From CALSPH01 sp041690035 (GTDB lineage Bacteria; Bacteroidota; Bacteroidia; NS11-12g; UBA955): a DNA stretch of 16,621 nucleotides. Under the pieces are notes generated by a model that worked only from the letters and a program-made list of their open reading frames with translations, did no database searches and was not told the DNA's origin. The stretch covers positions 1 to 16,621 of the forward strand of contig JBDNFC010000125.1 of assembly GCA_041690035.1 (NCBI GenBank), written 5' to 3'. Below are positions 1 through 7,243 of the stretch, piece after piece. The position numbers and the translations under genes are program-made. How positions within the stretch are numbered: the stretch's first letter is position 1; every line of letters begins with the position of its first letter.

Positions 1-236
1 AAAACAACTTTTATAACATAAGTGGTATCCACGTTATAAGTATAATTTCGTCTATTTAGTTTTTGATTAACAGATTGATTCCTTTTTTTAAAATGATTTA
101 TCATGTTGTCTTTTACAGCAACATTAGAATCAAGGTAATTGTCAAACCCGCAGCAATGCATATTATACTCCGCATTTAAAGACTGCACGATTGCAAATAA
201 AACAATCAATACTTTTACTTTAGTTTTACATATCAT
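1..236 (-). CDS. M43-type metalloprotease paralog, N-terminal fragment (runs off the left edge)
   Basis: An open frame starts at ATG 236 and continues leftwards past base 1, giving about 78 residues. It begins with a signal peptide (basic MICKTKVK, then a hydrophobic stretch, probable cleavage after SLNA). The mature N-terminus matches that of the complete protease encoded next to it: both have a CGFD motif soon after the signal peptide, and the segment RRNYTYNVDTTYVIKVV here aligns with RRNYIYNYDTTYIVKVV there (13 of 17 identical). This is therefore the start of a tandem paralog, presumably another secreted zinc protease, although the catalytic HExxH part lies outside the window and cannot be confirmed. 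It sits 32 bp after the stop of its paralog on the same strand and could be co-transcribed with it. Confidence 0.75.
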   Translation of the reverse strand, partial: MICKTKVKVLIVLFAIVQSLNAEYNMHCCGFDNYLDSNVAVKDNMINHFKKRNQSVNQKLNRRNYTYNVDTTYVIKVV

Positions 237-268
237 TAGCAAAATAAATGCTGTTTATATACCAAAGA

Positions 269-1591
269 TTATTGTCGTTGGGCCTTAGACCATCTTAGAG
301 TAGTGAGCGTGTTTGTAGATTTATTTAGCACTTTTACTATATATTGTCCGTTTGCAATTAATTCAGTACCTAATATCATAAAAGGGCCATTTAGTTTTAC
401 ATTGTTTCTTGTTAATATTTTTCTACCAACCATATCATACAATTCTACACTAAAAAGTGTTTGAGTAAAAATATCTGCAGTTAAATGCAATTCATTTTTA
501 GGATTAAATAAAATACGCGGCTTGGCATCCACATTAGCCCCAATTACACTATCCACGCTCACCTCTGTGGTGTAAATCGATTTTCTATGTGTATTGATAT
601 TATATTTCATTAAAGCAGCCTGCTGTGCTGTAAATATATTTTGACACCTTCCAAGTGCATAATCCATGTAGTTTTCTATTTGGTCTGGTAAATCATTTAT
701 AGGATCAGTGCAAGTATTAACAAAATTGCAATTAAAATTAGACTCCCTTGTATTTGGGGTGTCATCTATATAATCATCATTGCTGGTATTACAGTTAGAC
801 GCAATACCCCAAGTATGAAATAATCCAAAGTAATGACCAAGTTCGTGGGTTAAGGTTCTGCCTAATCCGCCACTATTATTTGAAGATGCAGTAATGTTGA
901 ATCTACCGACAGTAGAAAAATGAACAACTGCTCCCTGCACCTCTTTTGGATAAAAGAGTGACCAATTTGGCGCATCGTTTGGCGGAGTTGCATAACCTGC
1001 CACGAATCCGTTTGAAGGGTTGGTTGGAAACATATCACATACCCAAACATTTAAATAATTGTCAGTATCCCATGCATCTTTACCGCCATTGGAATTGTAT
1101 TTCATTCTCTCGTCTAAATTAGGATTATGGTTCGAGAAAGAATTAATAGTCGTAAAGGTTCTTGTTATTCCATTTGTGGGTAACCCATTAGGGCCGACTG
1201 TAGCCAATTCGAACCTAATACGCATACTGCCAGCAACACCCTTGAAAATTTGTCGTGTAGCATTTGTATCCCTATTTTGCCTATTAAAATCTTCGTTTAT
1301 TACCTGCATTTGTGTAATAATCGTAGAATCTGGAATATTTTCTGATGTATTGTTATATAAAACATGAAAAACCACTTTAACAATATATGTGGTATCATAG
1401 TTATAAATATAATTTCTACGAAATTGTTGATTATTAAAGTCAGATTTCCATTTTTCTGAATTCTTTTTGAGTTGTTCTGATACCTTTGGATTATTTTCTA
1501 AAAGTAAATCAAAACCGCAGCGATGAGGATTTTCTTGTGATTTTAAAAATCCAGCGAGGCTAAGAAATAAAAGAAATAGGTTTATTTTCAT
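269..1591 (-). CDS. Secreted M43 (pappalysin-type) zinc metalloprotease with T9SS sorting domain
   Basis: A 440-residue protein. It has a signal peptide (about residues 1-18, MKINLFLLFLSLAGFLKS), a propeptide-like N-terminal part with CGFD near 25-28, and a metzincin catalytic domain. The extended zinc motif HELGHYFGLFH gives ligands H249, H253 and H259 and catalytic E250; the Met-turn is ENYMDY around M309. Cysteines C267, C288, C294 and C316 fit the disulfides usual in M43 catalytic domains. From about residue 355 a beta-rich C-terminal domain (NPKNELHL, VELYDMVGRKIL, GQYIVKVLN) matches the type A T9SS sorting domain, so the enzyme is inferred to be exported to the cell surface or medium. 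The sorting domain lacks the usual YPNP opening and ends in a short basic tail. It lies 30 bp downstream of the crotonase gene and upstream of a truncated paralog. Substrate is unknown. Confidence 0.9.
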   Translation of the reverse strand: MKINLFLLFLSLAGFLKSQENPHRCGFDLLLENNPKVSEQLKKNSEKWKSDFNNQQFRRNYIYNYDTTYIVKVVFHVLYNNTSENIPDSTIITQMQVINEDFNRQNRDTNATRQIFKGVAGSMRIRFELATVGPNGLPTNGITRTFTTINSFSNHNPNLDERMKYNSNGGKDAWDTDNYLNVWVCDMFPTNPSNGFVAGYATPPNDAPNWSLFYPKEVQGAVVHFSTVGRFNITASSNNSGGLGRTLTHELGHYFGLFHTWGIASNCNTSNDDYIDDTPNTRESNFNCNFVNTCTDPINDLPDQIENYMDYALGRCQNIFTAQQAALMKYNINTHRKSIYTTEVSVDSVIGANVDAKPRILFNPKNELHLTADIFTQTLFSVELYDMVGRKILTRNNVKLNGPFMILGTELIANGQYIVKVLNKSTNTLTTLRWSKAQRQ

Positions 1592-1601
1592 ATCAATGGT
1601 T

Positions 1602-1609
1602 CAAAAATA
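1602..1609 (-). promoter_or_regulatory. Possible -7 box ahead of the M43 protease gene
   Basis: On the minus strand this reads TATTTTTG, matching the Bacteroidota -7 consensus TAnnTTTG, 10 nt before the ATG. No -33 TTTG is visible at the expected distance and the implied leader is very short, so in DNA this AT-rich it may be chance. If real, the protease is transcribed separately from the crotonase gene. Confidence 0.25.
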
Positions 1610-1621
1610 AGCATTCTTTTC

Positions 1622-2407
1622 TCATTTTCCTGTAAAATTTGCAGGCCTTTTTTCGTTAAATGCGGCTACACCTTCTTTATAATCATCACTTTTGCCTGCA
1701 ATTTCTTGACAGTAAGCCTCATAATCTAGCATTGTATCTAAATCACTATAGGTTGATTTATTTAACATTTTTTTCATTAAACCAATTGCTTTTGTCGGTG
1801 CATTTGCATAATAGAGCGCAATCTTTAATGTTTCTTCATCTAAATTTTCTGGTTCTGCCAAACGGTTAATTATTCCTAAGTTCATTGCTTCTTGTGCATC
1901 AATTTTTGTAGCCATTGTAGCCATTTCAAACGCTTTTTGAGTGCCAACAATACGCGGTAAAAAATAAGAAGAGCCACTATCTAAAACCAATCCAACATTT
2001 ATAAAAATTTCTATGAGTGATGCCTTGGTAGAAGCGATGATAAAATCACTTGCCAAGGCCAATGAGCAACCTGCACCAGCAGCAACCCCGTTTAATTTGC
2101 AAATTATTGGCTTAGGCATATTGCGCATTAATCGTATTATTGGATTGTATCTTTTATGCAATGAGTCTGCTAAAGATCTTTCTTTATTGCCTGAAATTGA
2201 TTTTAAATCTTGACCGCTGCAAAATGCTTTTCCAGCTCCTGTTATAATTATGACCCTTACTTCATTGTCCTTTCCAACTAATTTTAAGACCTCCTGCAAT
2301 TCAAAGCTCTGCTCATCGTTAAATGCATTATAAACTTCTGGCCTATTTAGCGTAATGGTAGCGATGTTTTTACTTATTTCTAAAAGAATATTTTGATAGG
2401 TTTTCAT
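1622..2407 (-). CDS. Crotonase-fold enoyl-CoA isomerase/hydratase, PaaG-like
   Basis: A 261-residue crotonase-superfamily enzyme acting on an acyl-CoA thioester in the cytoplasm. Oxyanion-hole segments are FCSGQDL (about residues 62-68) and GVAAGAG (107-113). The first glutamate used by true enoyl-CoA hydratases is replaced by serine (S115, after GC). An aspartate in GLVLDSGSS (D143) occupies the place of the catalytic Asp of PaaG-type isomerases. Isomerase chemistry is thus more likely than hydration, but no other phenylacetate genes are present and the substrate is open. I place the start at ATG 2407: its ATGA overlaps the TGA of the upstream membrane-protein gene, the usual translational-coupling arrangement. 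A GTG at 2416 would add only three residues. The gene is the third member of the pdhB run. Confidence 0.85.
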   Translation of the reverse strand: MKTYQNILLEISKNIATITLNRPEVYNAFNDEQSFELQEVLKLVGKDNEVRVIIITGAGKAFCSGQDLKSISGNKERSLADSLHKRYNPIIRLMRNMPKPIICKLNGVAAGAGCSLALASDFIIASTKASLIEIFINVGLVLDSGSSYFLPRIVGTQKAFEMATMATKIDAQEAMNLGIINRLAEPENLDEETLKIALYYANAPTKAIGLMKKMLNKSTYSDLDTMLDYEAYCQEIAGKSDDYKEGVAAFNEKRPANFTGK

Positions 2408-3018
2408 ATAATGCACAATATTACCAAAATTCCAATTAATAATCCAATCAAAATTTCTTTAAAATTATGGGCTTTTAATACCAATCTAGATGTAGCCACT
2501 ATTCCTGTAAAGAGAATAAAAAAACAAGCCAAAAGTATAAATTGATTATTTTGCCAATATATTCCTTCTTTTAAAAAGTATGCAGCCCCACCTGCCATTG
2601 CCATGGTATGAACACTAGCTTTAGTAAAAGTCAATAAACTTGCGTTTACAAATAATGCAATGGCGGAGCATAAAATCATTATCGCAACAGTGTTAAAAGA
2701 GCCATCCCATATTTGATAAGCACTTATTGCTAAAAGGGCTGCAATAAAAATAAAGGGCAAAAACCGCTCTTTTTGATTGGGTAAATGAAAACTACTAATA
2801 TATCCAGCTCTTTTAAACGTGTTTAATGCCAAAATTGGTATACCTATTAAGGTGATTAATAAAAGCAATCCAATTTTTGATAATTGAGCAAAATCTAATT
2901 TCCCTCTGAGCAAAGGATGGCAATAAAGTATAATTATTGCAATAAAAAAATTTACAAATAAAGGATGAAAGATATAAGAAATAGCAAGTGAAAAATGCTT
3001 TAAAATCTTATTTTGCAA
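2404..3018 (-). CDS. Divergent PAP2-like integral membrane protein
   Basis: A very hydrophobic 204-residue protein with about six membrane segments. Three patches line up with the PAP2/type 2 phosphatidic acid phosphatase signature. Around NQKERFLP (81-88) R85 could match the Arg of KxxxxxxRP, though the lysine is not in register. KASVH (133-137) keeps the S-x-H spacing of PSGH. SRLVLKAHNFKE (177-188) keeps S-R-x5-H-x3 exactly but ends in Glu where the family has Asp. Catalytic activity is therefore uncertain; it could be a lipid phosphatase or a relative with another role. The only usable start is TTG 3018, because an in-frame TAA lies just upstream and no ATG precedes the first motifs. It overlaps the end of pdhB by 11 bp and the crotonase start by 4 bp, which suggests translational coupling. 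Confidence 0.6.
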   Translation of the reverse strand: MQNKILKHFSLAISYIFHPLFVNFFIAIIILYCHPLLRGKLDFAQLSKIGLLLLITLIGIPILALNTFKRAGYISSFHLPNQKERFLPFIFIAALLAISAYQIWDGSFNTVAIMILCSAIALFVNASLLTFTKASVHTMAMAGGAAYFLKEGIYWQNNQFILLACFFILFTGIVATSRLVLKAHNFKEILIGLLIGILVILCII

Positions 3019-3991
3019 GATAGCTTACAGATTTTACAGCTTCAATGATTTTGGCAACACTAGGTAAAAAAGCGTCTACAAGTGTGCTTGCATAAGGCAG
3101 CGGAACATCTTTGGTAGTAACTCTTAATACTGGAGCATCTAAATAGTCAAAGGCCATTTTTTGAACCATATAGGATATTTCACTGCTTATAGATGCAAGC
3201 GGCCAAGCTTCTTCCACAATGACAAGGCGATTGGTTTTTTTAACACTTTCTATTACTGTTTGATAATCTAATGGCCTTACAGTGCGCATATCAATAAGTT
3301 CTGCATTGATGCCTTCTTTAGCCAATAATTCCACAGTTTCGATGCATCGCAGCATCATTTTTCCAAAAGACACAATAGTTACATCATTTCCTTCTGAAAC
3401 TATTTTTGCTTTGCCTATAGGTATAGTATATTCACCATCAGGAATCATCCCTTTCATTCCATACATTTGTTCGCTTTCCATAAATATCACAGGGTCATTA
3501 TCTCTGATACTTGTTTTAAGCAATCCTTTAGCATCTTCGCAATTAGAGGGCACTACCACTTTTAAACCAGGGGTATTTGCATACCAATTTTCAAAACTTT
3601 GTGAGTGCTGAGCACCTAATTGACCTGCTGAACCTGTAGGGCCTCTAAATACAATTGGACAAGTAAACTGACCACCACTCATACTATTGATTTTAGCTGC
3701 TGCATTAATTACTTGATCGATAGCAACTAATGAAAAATTAAATGTCATAAACTCTATGATTGGTCTTAATCCATTCATAGCAGCACCAACACCTATACCC
3801 GCAAAGCCTAGCTCTGCAATTGGTGTATCTATCACTCTTTTTTCTCCAAACTCTGCCAACATACCTTGGCTCACTTTATAAGCGCCATTATATTCTGCAA
3901 CCTCTTCTCCCATCAAAAAAACGAGCTCATCTCTGCGCATTTCTTCTTGCAATGCTTCTCTTAAGGCTTCTCTAAATTGTACTTCTCTCAT
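3008..3991 (-). CDS. pdhB: Pyruvate dehydrogenase E1 component, beta subunit
   Basis: A 327-residue E1-beta subunit of the pyruvate dehydrogenase complex, which with E1-alpha and thiamine diphosphate decarboxylates pyruvate and acetylates the lipoyl domain of E2, feeding acetyl-CoA to the cell. The sequence shows the N-terminal transketolase pyrimidine-binding domain with LMGEEVAEYNGAYKVSQGM (26-44), RVIDTPIAELGFAG with the cofactor-activating glutamate E60, and GQLGAQHSQS with H129. The C-terminal transketolase domain follows from about residue 200 (IDMRTVRPLD, VIVEEAWPLA). Length is normal for the family. The E1-alpha gene is not adjacent, so the subunits are encoded apart. ATG 3991 is preceded by a good -7 box. 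Two short-spaced genes overlap its 3' end. Confidence 0.95.
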   Translation of the reverse strand: MREVQFREALREALQEEMRRDELVFLMGEEVAEYNGAYKVSQGMLAEFGEKRVIDTPIAELGFAGIGVGAAMNGLRPIIEFMTFNFSLVAIDQVINAAAKINSMSGGQFTCPIVFRGPTGSAGQLGAQHSQSFENWYANTPGLKVVVPSNCEDAKGLLKTSIRDNDPVIFMESEQMYGMKGMIPDGEYTIPIGKAKIVSEGNDVTIVSFGKMMLRCIETVELLAKEGINAELIDMRTVRPLDYQTVIESVKKTNRLVIVEEAWPLASISSEISYMVQKMAFDYLDAPVLRVTTKDVPLPYASTLVDAFLPSVAKIIEAVKSVSYLAK

Positions 3992-4010
3992 TGGGTTTTT
4001 TTAAACATCT

Positions 4011-4019
4011 GCAAATATA
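4011..4019 (-). promoter_or_regulatory. -7 promoter box of pdhB
   Basis: On the minus strand this reads TATATTTGC, a full match to the Bacteroidota -7 consensus TAnnTTTG followed by C, 19 nt before the pdhB ATG. A possible -33 element (ATTG, 4036-4039) lies 16 nt further upstream, slightly closer than usual. It would drive the pdhB, PAP2-like and crotonase run. Confidence 0.55.
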
Positions 4020-4059
4020 ATCAGTTTTTTTATTTCAATGGCTTTTTAAAACATAAATA

Positions 4060-4084
4060 CGATAATAGATTCACCTATTCATCG
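4060..4084 (-). terminator. Candidate hairpin terminator of the subtilisin-like protease gene
   Basis: Read on the minus strand, CGAT-(G)-AATAG and CTATT-ATCG form a 9-bp stem with one bulged G around a GTGAAT loop, 17 nt after the protease stop. The following tract (GTATTTATGTTTT) is T-rich but interrupted, so termination is plausible rather than certain. Confidence 0.35.
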
Positions 4085-4101
4085 ATTTGTTTCCATAATT
4101 A

Positions 4102-6273
4102 TTAATTAATCAATACCTTTTTTACAAAATATAGGCCATTATTCTCAAAGTAAAGCAGCATTAATCCATTTTGATTTATATTTATTTTATTACTTCCGCT
4201 TTGCAATGTTGCAGCGCTTAACTGCTTGCCGTTTAAATCATAAATTTTTAAAGTTATGTTGTTAGCAATTACTTCTACTGTAAAAACACCATCTGATGGA
4301 TTTGGAAAAACCTTTACATTAGCTTCTGATAATTGATCTAAAAACGATTGCTTTTCTGCAGCTGATACCGCTGCCAATGCATTTACTTTTCCATATCCCC
4401 ATCTATTATTTGGCAACTGACCTGTAAAGGCATCTTGCATGGCTGTGTTTTTTAAAATAAAACTTACTTGCGCTGCATTCAAATTTGGATTTGCCTCAAG
4501 CATTAATGCTACAATTCCAGTTACATGAGGCGCAGCCATGCTAGTGCCGCTATATGAAACCCAAAATTGAGTATCATTATTAAAAACACTAATATCTGCT
4601 AATGCATTGCTGTTAAAATCTCTAAAATCTCTATTGTTTACAGCACTTACAATATTTTGGCCTGGAGCAGCAATATCAGGCTTAATTCTGCCATCAATTG
4701 TTGGACCTATTGAACTAAAACTTGCATAATTTCCAGGGGTTAAACTATTAGATTCGTCAATTAATTTACCTTTATTTGATACCCAAATTGCTCTATTTAT
4801 ATATGCCCCAACACTAATTGTTCCTTTTCCTGTACCACCATTTTCGCCCATGGTGTGCATATTGTCTCCTTTTTTAAAACCTGTTAAAAACGAGGCATTT
4901 CTTATTTTGTCTACAAAAAAACCTGTGCTCCAGTTTAGCGCATCACCACTATTCCAGGCATCTATTCTACCCGAATCAGAAAAGAACTCTAAAACGATAA
5001 AATTTTTCTTTGGCTTATAGTTCGTTGCCATTATCAATACATTAGGTTTTTGATTGTGAATGTAATTTGCCTGTATCTGAAGCTCAAAAATTAGCGTATC
5101 GCCATTGGCAGAGTTTATGGTATCTAATCTGCTTAGTGTGTTTGAATTATAAAAAGGGGAGGAGACAAGTATGTTTTTAGAAGTATCGTATAAATGCAAT
5201 CTAAAACTAAATGGCATATTTTTAGACCCCCAAACATCTGTATAAACGGACTCTTTATTAGAAAAATTTCTTAACCTATCTATTGGGATAGTTTTAATTG
5301 TATCTTTATTAAATTGATAAGAAAAGTGCATATCGTTGTTGCCATCATTGCCATTTGCACCTACAATAATATGACCTGCATTTTTGACTAGTTCTTCTAC
5401 TGCTTTATCAAAAAGGCTGCTGCCATCATGCGGCCCAGTGTGCATGCCCCAACTTAAATTTATAACCGCAGCTTGATTATTTGCTTTGGCGTATTTAAAA
5501 ATAAAACTATATGCATCTATAATATTTGGGTTTGCTACAATATAATCGCCATAAGCACTGCCAGGAATAGCATCAGTGGCATATTTTATTTTCACAAAAA
5601 TTAAATCACTTTCAGGTGCCATACCTCGATGTTTAAGACCGGGTGTGGATAATCCAGAACCAGCGGCAATGGCTGCAACATGTGTTCCATGACTACCATC
5701 TAAGTCTACTTGATTCAAAATTTCATTTGGTGTTTGGCAAAGTTTTCCATACAAATAGGGCGTTGGGCCATTGTTTTGCAAAGCACTTTGATCCCAAAAC
5801 TGTTTTACCCTATAACTCACACTATCTTTTGCATAAAAACTAGGATTGTCTGTTTGAAAGCCAATATCTACTATACCAACAAGCACATTTTTTCCTCCAT
5901 AGTTTTTTACTAATCCATTGTTTAAGCCATTTTGAACCTGATTTACTTTACTATGAAGACGTGCACCCTCATTTTTAAAACGGACTGCATTGCTATACAT
6001 TGCTCCTTCAAAAGCGATAATATAATCAGCAGTTTTAATACATTTCAATTTATTTTCCGGTATTAAACAAGTTAATATGGTGCCTAAATCTGTTCTTATT
6101 ATTACAGATTCTGCAATTAAATCCTTTTTGTAAACTGTATCTTTTAACTGAATAATCGCACTTATATATTTTTGACTACCAATATGTTCAATAATATAAC
6201 CTGAACCATTTAGTTGGCAATAAATAATTAATTTTAAGGCAAAAAGTAAATAGGCTAGCAAATATTTTTTCAT
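4102..6273 (-). CDS. Secreted subtilisin-like (S8) serine protease with T9SS sorting domain
   Basis: A 723-residue protease. It has an N-terminal signal peptide (about 1-19), then a propeptide-like region. The S8 catalytic domain carries D136 in VGIVDIGFQ, H195 in DGSHGTHVAA, the oxyanion-hole asparagine N309 in GANGNDG, and nucleophile S578 in SGTSMAAPHVTG. The N309-S578 distance is about 270 residues, roughly 200 more than in bacterial subtilisins. Residues about 320-470 hold an inserted beta-rich domain, as in many Bacteroidota S8 proteases. The C-terminus (about 653-723: VKVFPNPSDGVFTVE, LKIYDLNGKQL, GLYFVKKVLIN) is a canonical type A T9SS sorting domain, so the protein should be exported across the outer membrane. 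It appears monocistronic: 149 bp separate it from panB and a possible terminator follows. Substrate is unknown. Confidence 0.93.
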   Translation of the reverse strand: MKKYLLAYLLFALKLIIYCQLNGSGYIIEHIGSQKYISAIIQLKDTVYKKDLIAESVIIRTDLGTILTCLIPENKLKCIKTADYIIAFEGAMYSNAVRFKNEGARLHSKVNQVQNGLNNGLVKNYGGKNVLVGIVDIGFQTDNPSFYAKDSVSYRVKQFWDQSALQNNGPTPYLYGKLCQTPNEILNQVDLDGSHGTHVAAIAAGSGLSTPGLKHRGMAPESDLIFVKIKYATDAIPGSAYGDYIVANPNIIDAYSFIFKYAKANNQAAVINLSWGMHTGPHDGSSLFDKAVEELVKNAGHIIVGANGNDGNNDMHFSYQFNKDTIKTIPIDRLRNFSNKESVYTDVWGSKNMPFSFRLHLYDTSKNILVSSPFYNSNTLSRLDTINSANGDTLIFELQIQANYIHNQKPNVLIMATNYKPKKNFIVLEFFSDSGRIDAWNSGDALNWSTGFFVDKIRNASFLTGFKKGDNMHTMGENGGTGKGTISVGAYINRAIWVSNKGKLIDESNSLTPGNYASFSSIGPTIDGRIKPDIAAPGQNIVSAVNNRDFRDFNSNALADISVFNNDTQFWVSYSGTSMAAPHVTGIVALMLEANPNLNAAQVSFILKNTAMQDAFTGQLPNNRWGYGKVNALAAVSAAEKQSFLDQLSEANVKVFPNPSDGVFTVEVIANNITLKIYDLNGKQLSAATLQSGSNKININQNGLMLLYFENNGLYFVKKVLIN

Positions 6274-6422
6274 ATAAAGTTTACAAATAAAAAGATTAAA
6301 TCTTACTTCTGCATCAAAGTAATGTAAAATATATGGAATGAGTTTTTTTTATACGTTTGAATTTAAAGCTGTAAATACATGAAAAAATGTTTTTGTAGCA
6401 CCATTCACCGCTATTCAATTAG

Positions 6423-7241
6423 CTAATACTGTTCCTCTTGAGAGGGAAAATTTTCACTTCTAACATCTGTAATATAGTTTGAAACTGCTTTTTTAATTGT
6501 TTCAAATAAAGAGGCATACCGCCTGATAAACCTAGGGCTAAAATCTTTACTTATTCCAAGCATATCATGCAGCACCAAAACTTGTCCATCTACACCATTG
6601 CCTGCACCAATACCTATTACAGGTATTTGAACACTTTTTGCCACCTCTGCTGCTAAAACTGCGGGTATTTTTTCCAACACAATAGCAAAACACCCTGTCT
6701 TTTCTAATAGTATTGCATCTTCAATTAATTTTTTCGCCTCTTCTTTTTCTTTTGCCCTTACCGCATAAGTTCCAAATTTATAAATAGACTGTGGTGTTAA
6801 TCCCAAATGACCCATTACAGGAACACCAGCAGTCAATATTCGTTGTATACTTTCTATTACTTCTATGCCTCCTTCAAGTTTAACTGCATGCCCGCCAGAT
6901 TCTTTCATTATTTTAATAGCACTTTCCAAAGCGGTTTTACTATTTCCTTGATAGCTGCCAAAAGGTAAATCAACTACAACTAAAGCTCTACTGATACCTC
7001 TAACAACGCTGCTTGCATGGTAAATCATTTGTTCTAATGTTATAGGAAGCGTGGTTTCATGCCCTGCCATAACGTTACTTGCACTATCACCTACAAGAAT
7101 AACATCTATTCCTGCATCATCAACTATTCTTGCCAACGAATAATCGTATGCAGTAAGCATGCTTATTTTCACATTTGCTTCTTTCATTTCTTGAAGCACG
7201 TGTGTGGTTACTCTACTAATTTGAGAAAAATCTTTTTTCAT
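6423..7241 (-). CDS. panB: 3-methyl-2-oxobutanoate hydroxymethyltransferase
   Basis: A 272-residue ketopantoate hydroxymethyltransferase, the first committed step of pantothenate (and thus CoA) synthesis: it transfers a hydroxymethyl group from 5,10-methylene-tetrahydrofolate to 2-oxoisovalerate in the cytoplasm. Motifs: SMLTAYDYSLA (27-37), VGDSASNVMAGHETTLPIT with D52, VDLPFGSYQ with D91, VKLEGG with E123 (the three metal ligands by homology) and VLEKIP with the catalytic E190, followed by the phosphate/C-terminal motif VIGIGAG. Length is normal for the family. ATG 7241 lies only 2 bp after the stop of the uncharacterised secreted-protein gene, so the two are probably co-transcribed. panC and panD are not in the window. 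Confidence 0.96.
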   Translation of the reverse strand: MKKDFSQISRVTTHVLQEMKEANVKISMLTAYDYSLARIVDDAGIDVILVGDSASNVMAGHETTLPITLEQMIYHASSVVRGISRALVVVDLPFGSYQGNSKTALESAIKIMKESGGHAVKLEGGIEVIESIQRILTAGVPVMGHLGLTPQSIYKFGTYAVRAKEKEEAKKLIEDAILLEKTGCFAIVLEKIPAVLAAEVAKSVQIPVIGIGAGNGVDGQVLVLHDMLGISKDFSPRFIRRYASLFETIKKAVSNYITDVRSENFPSQEEQY

Positions 7242-7243
7242 AA

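Noticed and set aside
2408..2416. GTG 2416 as start of the crotonase
   Set aside because: ATG 2407 gives an ATGA overlap with the upstream stop and loses no conserved residue.
3282..3611. 109-residue plus-strand open frame opposite pdhB
   Set aside because: It is a mirror of a highly conserved coding region and shows no domain or initiation signal. Other overlapping frames (for example 1059-1367 and 8163-8561) were set aside for the same reason.
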